This document shows positions 18,879 through 31,688 of a DNA stretch of 64,000 bases, piece after piece (within the stretch, counting starts at the first letter, position 1; every line of letters starts with the position of its first letter). Source of the DNA: Stutzerimonas kunmingensis (GTDB lineage Bacteria > Pseudomonadota > Gammaproteobacteria > Pseudomonadales > Pseudomonadaceae); assembly GCF_021432085.1 (NCBI RefSeq), contig NZ_CP090366.1, forward strand, positions 4,154,001-4,218,000, given 5' to 3'. The notes beneath the pieces were generated by a model. The model ran no database searches and was not told where the DNA came from. It saw nothing but the letters and a program-made list of their open reading frames with translations. Position numbers and translations under genes: made by a program.

Positions 18879-21449
18879 ATGGCACTCTTCAAGCGCACCG
18901 CCAAGGATTCAGGCGTTCTGAACCCGGCCGACACCCGCAGCAAGCGCGGCGGTTTCACCCTCAAGCCATTGCTCGGTGGCCTCGCAGCCAGCCTGATCGG
19001 GCTCGGCGCGGCCGCCGCGCTGATCTGGCTCGGTCAGCAGGGCGCTCAGCAGCAGCAACAGACACAACTCGCCGAGGCCTGGAGCCAGAGCCAGGCAAGC
19101 GCATTGCAGCAGGCGCTGCGGCGGCTGCGTGCCGATACCCAGACAGCGGTGGAGCAGCAACGCCTGGTGGACGTCGTCCGTGCTGACACCGAGCTCAGAC
19201 GCGAAGCCGAACAGCGCCTGCTGGAGTTGCCCGGCGTGGTCGACGCGCACCTCAATCCACGCGGCAGAGTGGTGCCGGACACCAGCCGCCCGGGCCCGCT
19301 GAACTTCGCTGCGCTCGATCTGCTACAGCGGGTCGAAGCAGGCCAGTCGGCAGCTCCGGAAGCCTACAAGGTCGACAACCGCTGGCTGCTCTACAGTGCG
19401 ATTCCGCTGCGCGCCGAGGGTGAGCAGACGATTCGCGGCACGCTGCTGCTGGTCAGCGATCTCCAGCACCTGTTCGCGACACTCCCGACGCTGCCCGACG
19501 AAGCCGGCCAGCTGCGACTGACCCAGCAATTCTCCGGCGCACCCGAACAGGTGCTGTTGCAGCGCGGCACCGCGGCCGACAATGCTTCGGCACTGACCCT
19601 CGCCAGCGGCAACGCCAACTGGAAGCTGGCCTACCTGCCCGGCGCCATCGATCAGCTGACCCTCATGCCGCTCCTCCTGCTCGCGGCCGCCCTGGTGGCG
19701 ATTGCCGGCGTGCTGATCGGTCTGCAGCTGGTGCTCGGCGGCCAGCAGCGCAGGCTGCGCGAAGACGTGTTGCAGATGAGCCGCCTGCTACAGGAACTCT
19801 CCACCGGCAAGACCATCCAAATACCGGCCTTGAGCCTGCCGGTCCTCGACGCACTGGCCAGGAACATGGTCCGACTGCCTGTCCGCCAAGCTGGACCGGC
19901 TCCGACTCAGGCACCCGCCACGGCTCCAGCCGTTCGGCCCGCCAAACCTACCGAGTACGTCGATCCGCGCTTGCCGGACACCGATATTCTCGACATCGAT
20001 ATTCTCGACGAGGACCAGGACATCTTCGGCCTCGACACCAAGGAGCGAGAACCCGCAATGAGCAGTGCCAAAGCCCCGAATTTGCCCGCCAGTATCTTCC
20101 GCGCCTACGACATCCGTGGCGTTGTCGGCGACAGCCTGACTACCGAGACCGCCTACTGGGTCGGCCGCGCCATCGGGTCCGAGAGCCTCGCCAAGGGTGA
20201 ACCCAACGTTTCGGTTGGCCGCGACGGGCGCCTGTCCGGTCCCGAACTGGTCCAGCACCTCATTCAAGGTCTGCTCGACAGCGGCTGCGACGTCAGCGAT
20301 ATCGGCATGGTGCCGACGCCGGTGCTCTATTACGCCGCCAACATTCTCGCCGGCAAGTCCGGCGTGATGCTCACCGGCAGCCACAATCCGCCGGACTACA
20401 ACGGCTTCAAGATCGTCATCGCCGGCGACACCCTGGCCAACGAACAGATCCAGACCCTGCGCAAGCGCATCGAAACCAACGACCTGTCCAGCGGCGTGGG
20501 CAAGGTCGAGCAAGTCGATGTACTGGAACGCTACTTCGAGCAGATTCGCAATGACATCGCCATGGCCAAGCCGATGAAGGTGGTGGTCGACTGCGGCAAC
20601 GGCGTCGCCGGCGTCATCGCCCCGCGCATGATCGAAGCACTGGGCTGCACCGTGGTCCCGCTGTACTGCGAGGTCGACGGCAACTTCCCCAACCACCATC
20701 CGGATCCGGGCAAACCGGAAAATCTGGTCGACCTGATCGCCAAGGTTAAATCCGAGAAGGCCGATCTCGGTCTGGCTTTCGACGGCGATGGCGACCGCGT
20801 CGGCGTGGTGACCAACGCCGGCACCATGATCTATCCGGACCGCCTGCTGATGCTGTTCGCCAAGGATGTGGTATCGCGCAATCCAGGCGCTGACATCATC
20901 TTCGACGTCAAATGCACCCGTCGCCTCACTCCACTGATCAGTGGTTACGGCGGCCGGCCGGTGATGTGGAAGACCGGCCATTCGCTGATCAAGAAGAAGA
21001 TGAAGGAGTCCGGTGCGCTGCTCGCTGGCGAAATGAGCGGGCACATCTTCTTCAAGGAACGCTGGTTCGGCTTCGACGACGGCATCTACAGCGCCGCGCG
21101 CCTGCTGGAAATCCTCAGCCAGGACAAGCGTGACGCCGAGCAGGTGTTCGCCGCGTTCCCCTGCGATATCTCGACACCGGAGATCAACATCACGGTGACA
21201 GAGGAAAGCAAATTCACCATCATGGACGCCCTGCAACGTGACGCTCAGTGGGGCGAAGCCAACCTGATCACCCTCGACGGTGTACGGGTCGACTATCCCA
21301 AGGGCTGGGGCCTGATCCGCGCCTCGAACACCACACCGGTTCTGGTGCTGCGCTTCGAGGCCGACAGCGAGGAAGAACTCAGCCGCATTCAGGACGTTTT
21401 CCGCGCACAGCTGCTCAACGTTGCACCCGATCTCAAACTGCCGTTCTGA
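18879..21449 (+). CDS. algC: Phosphomannomutase/phosphoglucomutase AlgC with membrane-anchored N-terminal extension
   Basis: AlgC interconverts mannose or glucose 1- and 6-phosphates for alginate, LPS and rhamnolipid precursors. The frame from ATG 18879 (GAGGAGC upstream) encodes 856 residues. Residues 1-393 are an extension with hydrophobic helices near 28-50 and 262-290, a coiled Gln-rich periplasm-like region between them, and a Pro/Ala-rich then acidic linker. The catalytic domain starts at Met 20058 and is exactly 463 residues, the length of the biochemically studied P. aeruginosa enzyme. The phosphoserine loop is 'TGSHNPPDYNG', with Ser108 of the short form (Ser501 of the long form). 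'DGDGDRVGVV' binds Mg2+. A purine-rich AGGAGCGAG lies upstream of 20058, so both products may be made. Confidence 0.93.
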   Translation: MALFKRTAKDSGVLNPADTRSKRGGFTLKPLLGGLAASLIGLGAAAALIWLGQQGAQQQQQTQLAEAWSQSQASALQQALRRLRADTQTAVEQQRLVDVVRADTELRREAEQRLLELPGVVDAHLNPRGRVVPDTSRPGPLNFAALDLLQRVEAGQSAAPEAYKVDNRWLLYSAIPLRAEGEQTIRGTLLLVSDLQHLFATLPTLPDEAGQLRLTQQFSGAPEQVLLQRGTAADNASALTLASGNANWKLAYLPGAIDQLTLMPLLLLAAALVAIAGVLIGLQLVLGGQQRRLREDVLQMSRLLQELSTGKTIQIPALSLPVLDALARNMVRLPVRQAGPAPTQAPATAPAVRPAKPTEYVDPRLPDTDILDIDILDEDQDIFGLDTKEREPAMSSAKAPNLPASIFRAYDIRGVVGDSLTTETAYWVGRAIGSESLAKGEPNVSVGRDGRLSGPELVQHLIQGLLDSGCDVSDIGMVPTPVLYYAANILAGKSGVMLTGSHNPPDYNGFKIVIAGDTLANEQIQTLRKRIETNDLSSGVGKVEQVDVLERYFEQIRNDIAMAKPMKVVVDCGNGVAGVIAPRMIEALGCTVVPLYCEVDGNFPNHHPDPGKPENLVDLIAKVKSEKADLGLAFDGDGDRVGVVTNAGTMIYPDRLLMLFAKDVVSRNPGADIIFDVKCTRRLTPLISGYGGRPVMWKTGHSLIKKKMKESGALLAGEMSGHIFFKERWFGFDDGIYSAARLLEILSQDKRDAEQVFAAFPCDISTPEINITVTEESKFTIMDALQRDAQWGEANLITLDGVRVDYPKGWGLIRASNTTPVLVLRFEADSEEELSRIQDVFRAQLLNVAPDLKLPF

Positions 21450-22367
<918 letters not shown>

Positions 22368-22385
22368 AGCAGACGCAAAAGAAAA

Positions 22386-22407
22386 GGGAGCCTAGGCTCC
22401 CTTTTTT
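22386..22407 (+). terminator. Intrinsic terminator after argB
   Basis: The self-complementary stem gggagcctaggctccc (22386-22401) is followed by six T residues, 18 nt after the argB stop. The A-tract on the other side (gcaaaagaaaa) would let it also serve the converging DUF3360 gene. Confidence 0.9.
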
Positions 22408-22427
22408 CATGCCGTGCCGTCAGCCAA

Positions 22428-23903
22428 TCAGAGATCGATACGGAACGACTCGAGCATCGCCGGGATGCCCGGGAACATGCCGATACCCAGCATCACGGCA
22501 CAGAGCACGATGAAGACGATCGTCGGGATGACCCAACGATGCAGGTGGCTCAGGGACTGACCACGCTCCTTGTCACCGATCAGCCCGAGATTGTCGAGCA
22601 GCACCGTCAGCGACCAGCCGAACACCGGATTAACCAGCGCCGAGGAAAAGATCACGATGGCCGCCGACTGCGAGGTCTTGCCTTCACGGGTCATCTGCAT
22701 ACCGGCTTCCAGCAGCGGCAGGAACACGCCGACCATCAGCGCCACGCTCAGTACCGGCGGCCAGATCGCCAGATCCATCGGGTAACCCCAAAGCGCCGCA
22801 ACCACACAGAGCAGGCCGGTGAGCAATGCACCGGCGGGAATCGGGCGCTTGGCGATGGCGGCCGGCACCATGAAGGTGCCCCAGGATGAGGCCAGGTTAC
22901 CGCCACCCAGCGACGTCCCGACGATCTGTCGTGCCGCCGCAACGCACATGGTGTCATCGATGTTCATCAGCACCTTCTTCGCCTTCGGCGGATAGTTCAG
23001 CTGCTGGAACACACGATGTCCAAGGAAGTCCGGCGACCACATGGCTACCGCCAGCACGGCAAATGGCGCGACAGCAATGAAGTGATGCAGCTTGGGCAGA
23101 CCGATCTGCCAGCCGGTAGTCTCGCCCCACCAGTACATCGGATTCAGGTTGGGCACACCCGGCTCGGTGGTGAACTCGAACGGAGCGCCCAATGCAAATG
23201 CGATCACGGCCGCCAGCGCCGAACCCAACGGAATCGCCAGCCAGCGCATGCGGATATGTTCTAGATAGGCGTACATCACGATGGTGGCGAACACCACGAT
23301 AAACGCGATGTAGCCCATGTCGAAACTGTCGGCCCAACCGAACAGCTTCTTGATCTGCGAGGTAATGCCGATGAAACCCAGATACAGCAGCAATCCGCCA
23401 CAAACACCATCACTAGTCAGACGTGCCAACAGACTGCCGCCCTTGAAGACACCCAGAGTGAAACCGAGCACACCCACCATGATCCCCAGCGCCATTGGAT
23501 GCCCGCCCGATGCGACGATCAGGGGAATCAACGGAATCAGCGGGCCATGGGTCCCGGCCAGGCTGGCCGTGGGATTGAGAAAACCGGAGAACACCACGAC
23601 AAACAGCAGTGCTGCGATCAGCATCTCGTAGCGCGCGTTCTCGATCACGAACTCGTTGGAAAGCCCCATCGGGCCGGCGAAAGCCGCAACAACAGCCGCC
23701 ACCATGACGATCTTGCCGATGGTCGCCGCCATGGCCGGCACCCAATCTTCGTACTCGAAACGATAGTCACGAAACGGCAGGTTTATTCCCCAGCGCTTCG
23801 GCGCCATGATCTCCAGTTCGTGCTCGAGGTATTCAGAGCGAGTCGCGAAATTTCCCTTCGGCTTGTGAAGCTCCCGATAACTGCGTAGGTCCCTACCATT
23901 CAT
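22428..23903 (-). CDS. DUF3360 family membrane transporter
   Basis: The 491-residue protein has about twelve membrane helices after a ~60-residue hydrophilic N-terminus ('RSEYLEHELEIMAPKRW', 'LPFRDYRFEYEDWVPA'). Internal blocks 'GFLNPTASLAGTHGPLIPLIP', 'FKGGSLLARLTSDGVCGG' and 'DTMCVAAARQIVGTSLGGGN' match the DUF3360 proteins of Vibrio and other gammaproteobacteria. These look like the SLC26/xanthine-permease-type fold, and their substrate is undefined. ATG 23903 is used because homologues begin near 'SYRELHKP'; the longer in-frame start at 23957 is less likely. It stands alone and converges on argB. Confidence 0.8.
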   Translation of the reverse strand: MNGRDLRSYRELHKPKGNFATRSEYLEHELEIMAPKRWGINLPFRDYRFEYEDWVPAMAATIGKIVMVAAVVAAFAGPMGLSNEFVIENARYEMLIAALLFVVVFSGFLNPTASLAGTHGPLIPLIPLIVASGGHPMALGIMVGVLGFTLGVFKGGSLLARLTSDGVCGGLLLYLGFIGITSQIKKLFGWADSFDMGYIAFIVVFATIVMYAYLEHIRMRWLAIPLGSALAAVIAFALGAPFEFTTEPGVPNLNPMYWWGETTGWQIGLPKLHHFIAVAPFAVLAVAMWSPDFLGHRVFQQLNYPPKAKKVLMNIDDTMCVAAARQIVGTSLGGGNLASSWGTFMVPAAIAKRPIPAGALLTGLLCVVAALWGYPMDLAIWPPVLSVALMVGVFLPLLEAGMQMTREGKTSQSAAIVIFSSALVNPVFGWSLTVLLDNLGLIGDKERGQSLSHLHRWVIPTIVFIVLCAVMLGIGMFPGIPAMLESFRIDL

Positions 23904-24086
23904 GCTAGTCAGCCATACCGAAAAATTTGCGCCACGGTACAGACTGACCCCAAGCAACTCATCACGACCTTGAAACTATTGAGCTAGAGCGGTCTTTTGT
24001 GATAGCAAGCAAGCTACTCATCGAGCTATTGGCATAGCAAATAGCCACGCCAAGCATTTTGAAACAAGGGAACGGGTATCAGCGTT

Positions 24087-24680
24087 TTACTGCTTTTGCC
24101 CTAGCAATTCGGCAATCCGCTGGCGATCACTGGCAAAGCTGACTTCCGCATCAGCGCGCGCCTTTTCGAAACGCTTGAGGTCGCGCAGCAGACTCTGCTC
24201 TTCCTTTTCAAGGTTCTCGATCTGCGCCAACAGGTTGCCTGGAACCTTGCGGCCGGCGCGCTCATGGTTCGCCGCCTGCTTGCGCAAGCTCGCATGCTGG
24301 TTGCGTATCGACTGCAGGTTGCCGCGGGCCAAGCCCATCACGCTATCGAGCTCGGAAAGCTTGCGCGTTTCGGCCCGCTCCACATCCTCGACACTGGCAT
24401 ACAGACGCAGCAGCTGCGCATCCGATGCAGCGCGGGCCTTCTGTGCCTGCAACCGGGCAAATTCCTCCGCGGTCGGTGCCGGCGGCACCTCGCGGACCAC
24501 TCGCCCTTGCTCGTTGAGCACCTGATATCCACGCGAAATGTGTTGCGGCGGCACGCCATGGCGATCGAGTACGACCACGCCGCGGTCGTCCACGTAGCGA
24601 TACAGCTCGGCAGCCGAGGCCAATACCGGACATATGACTCCCAGCAGGAGCAACGTGCGAGCGGCTACCGATTTACGCAT
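24087..24680 (-). CDS. DUF4124 domain exported coiled-coil protein
   Basis: The 197-residue protein has a signal peptide ending near 'ASAAE'. A DUF4124 motif follows ('LYRYVDDRGVVVLDRHGVPPQ', about residues 26-46), then a long charged coiled coil (about 90-190) rich in Arg, Glu, Gln and Ala. It is probably periplasmic and its role is unknown. It lies 20 nt downstream of the pyrE stop on the same strand and so may be transcribed with pyrE. Confidence 0.78.
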   Translation of the reverse strand: MRKSVAARTLLLLGVICPVLASAAELYRYVDDRGVVVLDRHGVPPQHISRGYQVLNEQGRVVREVPPAPTAEEFARLQAQKARAASDAQLLRLYASVEDVERAETRKLSELDSVMGLARGNLQSIRNQHASLRKQAANHERAGRKVPGNLLAQIENLEKEEQSLLRDLKRFEKARADAEVSFASDRQRIAELLGQKQ

Positions 24681-24700
24681 GGCGCATTACCTACCCTGGG

Positions 24701-25342
24701 TCAGATTCCGTACTGCTCGCGATAAGCCTGTACCGCGGGCAGGTGCTGTTTCAGCTGAGCGTCGTCGGCGAGATATTCCAGCACTTGCTCCAGGGACACA
24801 ATACTGATTACCGGCATTCGATAATCACGTTCAACTTCTTGAATCGCCGACAGCTCGCCCTGCCCTCTTTCCTGTCGATTCAAGGCGATGAGTACGCCGG
24901 CGGCCTCGGCTTTCTGCGCCTGGATGATCTGCATCACTTCGCGGATCGCGGTGCCGGCGGTGATCACGTCATCGACGATCAGCACACGCCCCGCCAGCGG
25001 TGCACCGACCAGCGTGCCACCCTCGCCATGATCCTTGGCTTCCTTGCGGTTGAAGCACCAAGGCAGGTCGCGCTGATGCTGCTCGGCCAGCGCGATGGCG
25101 GTGGCTGCGCCGAGCGGGATGCCCTTGTAGGCCGGGCCGAAGATGACGTCGAAATCCAGGCCGCTCTCGGTCACCGCCGAGGCGTAGAACCGCCCGAGCT
25201 GTGCCAACGCGCTGCCGCTGTTGAACAACCCGGCATTGAAAAAATAGGGGCTGATGCGTCCCGACTTGAGAGTGAACTCACCGAAACGCAGAACACCGCG
25301 TTCGATGGCGAAGCGAATGAACTCGCGCTGGTACGCCTGCAT
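24701..25342 (-). CDS. pyrE: Orotate phosphoribosyltransferase
   Basis: The 213-residue enzyme forms OMP from orotate and PRPP in pyrimidine synthesis. It has '[20 protein letters not shown]' near residues 21-40, '[10 protein letters not shown]', the flexible loop '[13 protein letters not shown]' and the PRPP loop '[14 protein letters not shown]'. It is divergent from crc, as in other pseudomonads. Confidence 0.96.
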   Translation of the reverse strand: MQAYQREFIRFAIERGVLRFGEFTLKSGRISPYFFNAGLFNSGSALAQLGRFYASAVTESGLDFDVIFGPAYKGIPLGAATAIALAEQHQRDLPWCFNRKEAKDHGEGGTLVGAPLAGRVLIVDDVITAGTAIREVMQIIQAQKAEAAGVLIALNRQERGQGELSAIQEVERDYRMPVISIVSLEQVLEYLADDAQLKQHLPAVQAYREQYGI

Positions 25343-25427
25343 GAAGAAATTTCCCGGAAAACCACTGTTTTAGCTAATTGCGAAGAGCTTGGGTTATCAT
25401 ACACGCACGTGTTTTTAGGGGCCATTT
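25343..25427. promoter_or_regulatory. Divergent pyrE/crc promoter region
   Basis: This 85-nt region separates the starts of pyrE and crc and must hold both promoters. It includes an AT-rich stretch (gttttagctaattgc) and 'gggttatcatacacgc', with TATCAT as a possible -10 for crc. Confidence 0.5.
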
Positions 25428-26207
25428 ATGCGGATCATCAGCGTCAACGTGAATGGCATTCAAGCGGCGGCACAGCGGGGATTGCTCAGCTGGCTGCAAG
25501 CGCAGAATGCCGATGTCATCTGCCTGCAAGATACCCGCGCCTCTGCCTTGGAACTCGACGATCCGGCCTACCAGCTGGACGGTTACTTTCTCTATGCCTG
25601 CGATGCAGAGATTCCGGAGCAGGGAGGCGTGGCGCTTTATTCCAGGCTGCAGCCGAAGGCCGTCATCACCGGACTGGGCTTCGAGACGGCTGATCGCTAC
25701 GGGCGTTACCTGCAGGCGGATTTCGACAAGGTCAGCATCGCCAGCCTGTTGGTGCCGTCCGGCCACGGAGGCGATGCCAACCTGAACCACAAACTCAAGT
25801 TCATGGACGACTTCGCCCACTACTTGGACAAGCAGCGCCGCAAGCGCCGCGAGTACATCTATTGTGGCTCACTGTATGTCGCCCACCAGAAGCTGGACGT
25901 GAAGAACTGGCGCGATTGTCAGCAGGACCCAGGGTTTCTGGCGCCCGAGCGCGCCTGGCTGGACGAGATTTTCGGCAATATGGGCTATATCGACGCCCTG
26001 CGCGAAGTCAATCGCGAAGGCGATCTGTTCAGTTGGTGGCCGGACACCGAGCAGGCCGAAATGCTCAACCTCGGCTGGCGTTTCGACTACCAGATCCTAA
26101 CATCCGGTCTACGCCGCTTCGTGCGCACTGCTCGCCTGCCACGGCAGCCACGCTTCTCCCAGCACGCGCCGCTGATCGTTGACTACGACTGGACGCTGAG
26201 CCTCTGA
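25428..26207 (+). CDS. crc: Catabolite repression control protein
   Basis: The 259-residue protein has the exonuclease III/endonuclease-exonuclease-phosphatase fold ('MRIISVNVNGIQAA', 'DVICLQDTRA', 'GGVALYSR', 'RFDYQILTSGLRRFVR', 'FSQHAPLIVDYDW'). Several nuclease active-site residues are replaced; for example the usual QE is QD. Crc is not a nuclease; it stabilises Hfq on A-rich mRNA sites to repress use of secondary carbon sources. Likely targets in this window are genes with AAnAAnAA leaders. It is divergent from pyrE. Confidence 0.96.
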   Translation: MRIISVNVNGIQAAAQRGLLSWLQAQNADVICLQDTRASALELDDPAYQLDGYFLYACDAEIPEQGGVALYSRLQPKAVITGLGFETADRYGRYLQADFDKVSIASLLVPSGHGGDANLNHKLKFMDDFAHYLDKQRRKRREYIYCGSLYVAHQKLDVKNWRDCQQDPGFLAPERAWLDEIFGNMGYIDALREVNREGDLFSWWPDTEQAEMLNLGWRFDYQILTSGLRRFVRTARLPRQPRFSQHAPLIVDYDWTLSL

Positions 26208-26223
26208 GGCTCGGCGGTTTGCC

Positions 26224-26592
26224 CTACTTGACCAGCCGCCAGCAGAACGGATAGCGGTAGGGCTTGCCCCCGTTGGCACGGATGCCGGCGATCACCACCA
26301 GCACCAGCGCCACTACGCTCACCAGCACCATCAGCGGAAAGCCGATGAGGATCCAGGCCAGCAAGCCGCAGATCATCATCACGATGCTGAAGGTAAGCTG
26401 GAAATTCAGCGCTTCCTTGCCCTGCTGATCGACGAAGGGATCCATGTCCTTCTTCAGCTGCCAGACGATCAGCGGACCAATCACGTTGCCGATCATCGGC
26501 GCCAGAAACCAGAAAAACGACGAGTAGTGGCAGAACATCGCCCACTGACGTGCTTCGCGGTTGGGCAGCGGCACGAGATCCTGATCGGTCAT
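26224..26592 (-). CDS. DUF4870 membrane protein
   Basis: The 122-residue protein matches the DUF4870 (Tic20-like) pattern. It has 'REARQWAMFCHYSSFFWFLAPMIGNVIGPLIVW', then 'FVDQQGKEALNFQLTFSI' and two more hydrophobic helices ending 'GKPYRYPFCWRLVK'. Its function is unknown. It follows rph by 17 nt on the same strand. Confidence 0.85.
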   Translation of the reverse strand: MTDQDLVPLPNREARQWAMFCHYSSFFWFLAPMIGNVIGPLIVWQLKKDMDPFVDQQGKEALNFQLTFSIVMMICGLLAWILIGFPLMVLVSVVALVLVVIAGIRANGGKPYRYPFCWRLVK

Positions 26593-26609
26593 TTCGCGTT
26601 ACCTCTCGC

Positions 26610-27332
26610 TCAGTCAGCCAGCGCGGCGCGCTGCAACTCGAACAACTGTCGCACGCCGTCCTGAGCCAGGGCCAGCATGGCATTGAGCTCAGCAGGCTGG
26701 AACGGCGCGCCTTCGGCAGTTCCCTGTACCTCGATGAAACCACCGGCGTCGGTCATCACCACATTCAGATCGGTTTCGGCCGCCGAGTCCTCCAGGTAAT
26801 CCAGATCCAGCACCGGTTCGCCCTGATAGATACCGACCGATACCGCTGCAATCATCTGCTTGACCGGATCGCCCGCCTTCAGACCGCCACGTTTCTTTAG
26901 CACCTTGAGCGCATCGATCACCGCCACCATGGCACCGGTGATCGACGCCGTCCGCGTACCGCCGTCGGCCTGGATCACATCGCAGTCGATGAACAGCGTG
27001 TTCTCACCGAGCTTGCTCATGTCGAGCGCCGCACGCAACGAACGACCGATCAGGCGCTGGATTTCCAGAGTGCGTCCACCCTGCTTGCCGCGCGAGGCTT
27101 CACGCTGGTTACGCTCACCCGTAGCGCGCGGCAGCATGCCGTACTCGGCGGTCAGCCAACCCTGCCCCTGCCCTTTCAGGAAACGCGGGACGCCGGACTC
27201 GATGCTGACCGTGCAGATCACCTTGGTGTCGCCGAACTCCACCAGCACCGAGCCCTCGGCATGCTTGGTGTAGTTGCGGGTGATGCGGATCGAGCGCAGC
27301 TGATCGGCGGCACGGCCACTGGGTCGCTTCAT
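26610..27332 (-). CDS. rph: Ribonuclease PH
   Basis: The 240-residue phosphorolytic 3'-5' exoribonuclease trims tRNA 3' ends. The PDX motifs are '[19 protein letters not shown]', '[19 protein letters not shown]', '[13 protein letters not shown]' and '[19 protein letters not shown]'. Unlike E. coli K-12 rph, it is full length. It is divergent from yicC. Confidence 0.96.
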   Translation of the reverse strand: MKRPSGRAADQLRSIRITRNYTKHAEGSVLVEFGDTKVICTVSIESGVPRFLKGQGQGWLTAEYGMLPRATGERNQREASRGKQGGRTLEIQRLIGRSLRAALDMSKLGENTLFIDCDVIQADGGTRTASITGAMVAVIDALKVLKKRGGLKAGDPVKQMIAAVSVGIYQGEPVLDLDYLEDSAAETDLNVVMTDAGGFIEVQGTAEGAPFQPAELNAMLALAQDGVRQLFELQRAALAD

Positions 27333-27483
27333 GTATAGGTCCTGCTAGATAGGAAATTGACCGGCATTATAGAGCCCATTGGCGCGGAAAAGGGTCGCGG
27401 CCGTCCGGCCATCGCTGCCGCGACACCCTGTTTTCCTTTACAATCTTTCGCCTTTCGCAGCCCGCAATCGAGAGGTATCCCCG

Positions 27484-29045
<1,562 letters not shown>

Positions 29046-29151
29046 CGCACAGCCCGCAGAAACAGCGCTTCCATTAAGGCTGGTGATTTTTTAGACTACT
29101 CCGTCCGCTCGCCCATTCGGGCACGCTCTACCGCTATTGATGAGGAACACC

Positions 29152-29415
29152 ATGGCCCGCGTTACCGTTGAAGATTGCCTGGACAACGTCGATAACCGCT
29201 TCGAGCTGGTCATGCTCGCTACCAAGCGCTCGCGCCAGCTGGCCACCGGTGGCAAGGAGCCCAAGGTCGCATGGGAAAATGACAAGCCGACCGTCGTCGC
29301 CCTGCGCGAGATCGCTTCCGGCCTGGTCGACTACGATGTCATTGCACAAGACGAGATCGTTGACGACGAGCCTCTCTTCACCCAGTACGAGGAAGAGCCG
29401 AACGAGGCCATCTGA
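29152..29415 (+). CDS. rpoZ: RNA polymerase omega subunit
   Basis: The 87-residue subunit has '[22 protein letters not shown]' and '[10 protein letters not shown]...[14 protein letters not shown]', the omega signature that chaperones beta-prime and forms a ppGpp site with it. ATG 29152 has GAGGAA upstream. spoT follows. Confidence 0.96.
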   Translation: MARVTVEDCLDNVDNRFELVMLATKRSRQLATGGKEPKVAWENDKPTVVALREIASGLVDYDVIAQDEIVDDEPLFTQYEEEPNEAI

Positions 29416-29475
29416 ATAAATGCCAGGTCGAAGTCGAACCGATAACATCGAAGCCCGCTGGCAAGGAGCACTGTC

Positions 29476-31584
29476 TTGCCAGCCATAGACGCGCTTGCGG
29501 ATCGCCTATCGACCTACCTCGGCCCGGATCAGGTCAATCTGGTCCGTCGTGCATATTTCTACGCCGAGCAGGCCCACGACGGTCAACGCCGGCGCAGCGG
29601 TGAAGCCTACGTCACCCATCCTCTCGCGGTAGCCAACATCCTCGCCGACATGCACATGGACCATCAGAGCCTGATGGCCGCGATGCTGCATGACGTCATC
29701 GAGGACACCGGCATTCCCAAGGACGCACTGGTCGCGCAGTTCGGCGAAACCGTTGCAGAACTGGTCGACGGGGTCAGCAAGCTGACCCAGATGAACTTCG
29801 AGACCAAGGCCGAAGCGCAGGCCGAAAACTTCCAGAAGATGGCCATGGCGATGGCCCGCGACATCCGCGTGATCCTGGTCAAGCTCGCCGACCGCCTGCA
29901 CAACATGCGCACGCTGGAAGTACTGGCCGGCGAAAAGCGCCGCCGCATCGCCAAGGAAACCCTGGAGATCTACGCACCCATCGCCAACCGGCTGGGCATG
30001 CACACCATGCGCGTGGAGTTCGAGGATCTGGGCTTCAAGGCCATGCACCCGATGCGCTCGGAGCGCATCCGCGCCGCCGTACGCCGCGCCCGGGGCAACC
30101 GCAATGATATCGTCGACAAGATCGAACAGTCGCTGATTCACTGCCTCGAACGCGAAGGGCTGGAAGGCGACGTACTGGGCCGCGAGAAGCACCTGTACAG
30201 CATTTATAAGAAGATGCGCGGCAAGCGCAAGGCGTTCCACGAGATCATGGACGTCTACGCCTTCCGCATCGTGGTGGACAAGGTCGACACCTGCTACCGC
30301 GTGCTCGGTGCGGTGCACAGCCTGTACAAGCCGCTGCCGGGCCGTTTCAAGGACTACATCGCGATTCCCAAGGCCAACGGCTACCAGTCGCTGCACACCA
30401 CCCTGTTCGGCATGCACGGCGTGCCCATCGAGATCCAGATTCGCACCCGCGAGATGGAAGAGATGGCCAACAACGGCATCGCCGCGCACTGGCTGTACAA
30501 GTCCCCCGAGGACGAAGTGCCCAAGGGCACCCACGCCCGCGCCCGCCAGTGGGTCAAGGGTGTACTGGAACTGCAGCAGCGCGCCGGCAACTCGCTGGAA
30601 TTCATCGAGAGCGTGAAGATCGACCTGTTCCCCGACGAGGTCTACGTCTTCACCCCCAAGGGCCGCATCATGGAGATGCCCAAGGGTTCCACCGCCGTCG
30701 ACTTCGCCTACGCGGTGCACACCGACGTCGGCAACACCTGCATCGCCTGCCGCGTCAACCGTCGCCTGGCGCCGCTGTCGCAACCACTGGAGAGTGGCTC
30801 GACGGTGGAGATCGTCACCGCACCAGGTGCGCGACCGAATCCGGCCTGGCTGAATTTTGTCGTCACCGGCAAGGCACGCACGCATATCCGCCATGCGCTC
30901 AAACTGCAGCGTCGTTCGGAGTCGATCAACCTCGGCGAGCGCCTGCTGAGCAAGGCGCTCAGCGGCTTCGAGACCAGCCTGGACAAGATCAGCGCCGAGC
31001 GCATCCAGCAGGTACTGACCGAATACCACATGGAGTACGTCGAGGATCTGCTGGAGGATATCGGCCTGGGCAACCGCATGGCCTATGTGATAGCGCGCCG
31101 TCTGATATCGCACGACAATGAGGAAGCACCGGCACTCGAAGGTCCGTTGGCGATTCGCGGCACCGAAGGGCTGGTGCTGAACTACGCCAAGTGCTGTACG
31201 CCGATTCCCGGCGACCCCATCGTCGGGCATCTATCGGCCGGCAAGGGCATGGTCGTGCACCTGGAAACCTGCCGGAACATCGCCGACGTACGCCACAACC
31301 CCGACAAGTGCATCCAGCTGTCCTGGTCGAAGGATGTCACGGGCGAGTTCAATGTTGAGCTCCGGGTCGAGCTGGAGCACCAGCGCGGCCTGATCGCACT
31401 GCTCGCCGGCAGCGTCAATGCCGCCGACGGCAACATCGAGAAGATCGGCATGGACGAGCGCGACGGCCGCATCAGCGTCGTCCAGCTAGTGGTCAGCGTG
31501 CATGACCGCGTGCACCTGGCCCGGGTCATCAAGAAGCTGCGCGCCATCAAGGGCGTCACCCGCATCACCCGCGTCAAGGCCTGA
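29476..31584 (+). CDS. spoT: Bifunctional (p)ppGpp synthetase/hydrolase SpoT
   Basis: The 702-residue stringent-response enzyme has an N-terminal HD hydrolase domain ('[15 protein letters not shown]', HD at residues 72-73 in '[12 protein letters not shown]'). The synthetase domain has 'YSIYKKM' and '[21 protein letters not shown]'. A TGS domain ('[24 protein letters not shown]'-type region), a helical/Zn-finger region ('[13 protein letters not shown]') and a C-terminal ACT domain follow. Translation starts at TTG 29476 with AAGGAG 8 nt upstream, consistent with the family N-terminus. Confidence 0.96.
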   Translation: MPAIDALADRLSTYLGPDQVNLVRRAYFYAEQAHDGQRRRSGEAYVTHPLAVANILADMHMDHQSLMAAMLHDVIEDTGIPKDALVAQFGETVAELVDGVSKLTQMNFETKAEAQAENFQKMAMAMARDIRVILVKLADRLHNMRTLEVLAGEKRRRIAKETLEIYAPIANRLGMHTMRVEFEDLGFKAMHPMRSERIRAAVRRARGNRNDIVDKIEQSLIHCLEREGLEGDVLGREKHLYSIYKKMRGKRKAFHEIMDVYAFRIVVDKVDTCYRVLGAVHSLYKPLPGRFKDYIAIPKANGYQSLHTTLFGMHGVPIEIQIRTREMEEMANNGIAAHWLYKSPEDEVPKGTHARARQWVKGVLELQQRAGNSLEFIESVKIDLFPDEVYVFTPKGRIMEMPKGSTAVDFAYAVHTDVGNTCIACRVNRRLAPLSQPLESGSTVEIVTAPGARPNPAWLNFVVTGKARTHIRHALKLQRRSESINLGERLLSKALSGFETSLDKISAERIQQVLTEYHMEYVEDLLEDIGLGNRMAYVIARRLISHDNEEAPALEGPLAIRGTEGLVLNYAKCCTPIPGDPIVGHLSAGKGMVVHLETCRNIADVRHNPDKCIQLSWSKDVTGEFNVELRVELEHQRGLIALLAGSVNAADGNIEKIGMDERDGRISVVQLVVSVHDRVHLARVIKKLRAIKGVTRITRVKA

Positions 31585-31688
31585 CCTCCTCCGTCGACTT
31601 CAACCTGTCTGCAAAACGCCACGGCTGGCCGCTCTCGCCATCAGCCATTATGCTGGCTGCCCGTTGCCCAACCCTCAGAGGAGTCTCC

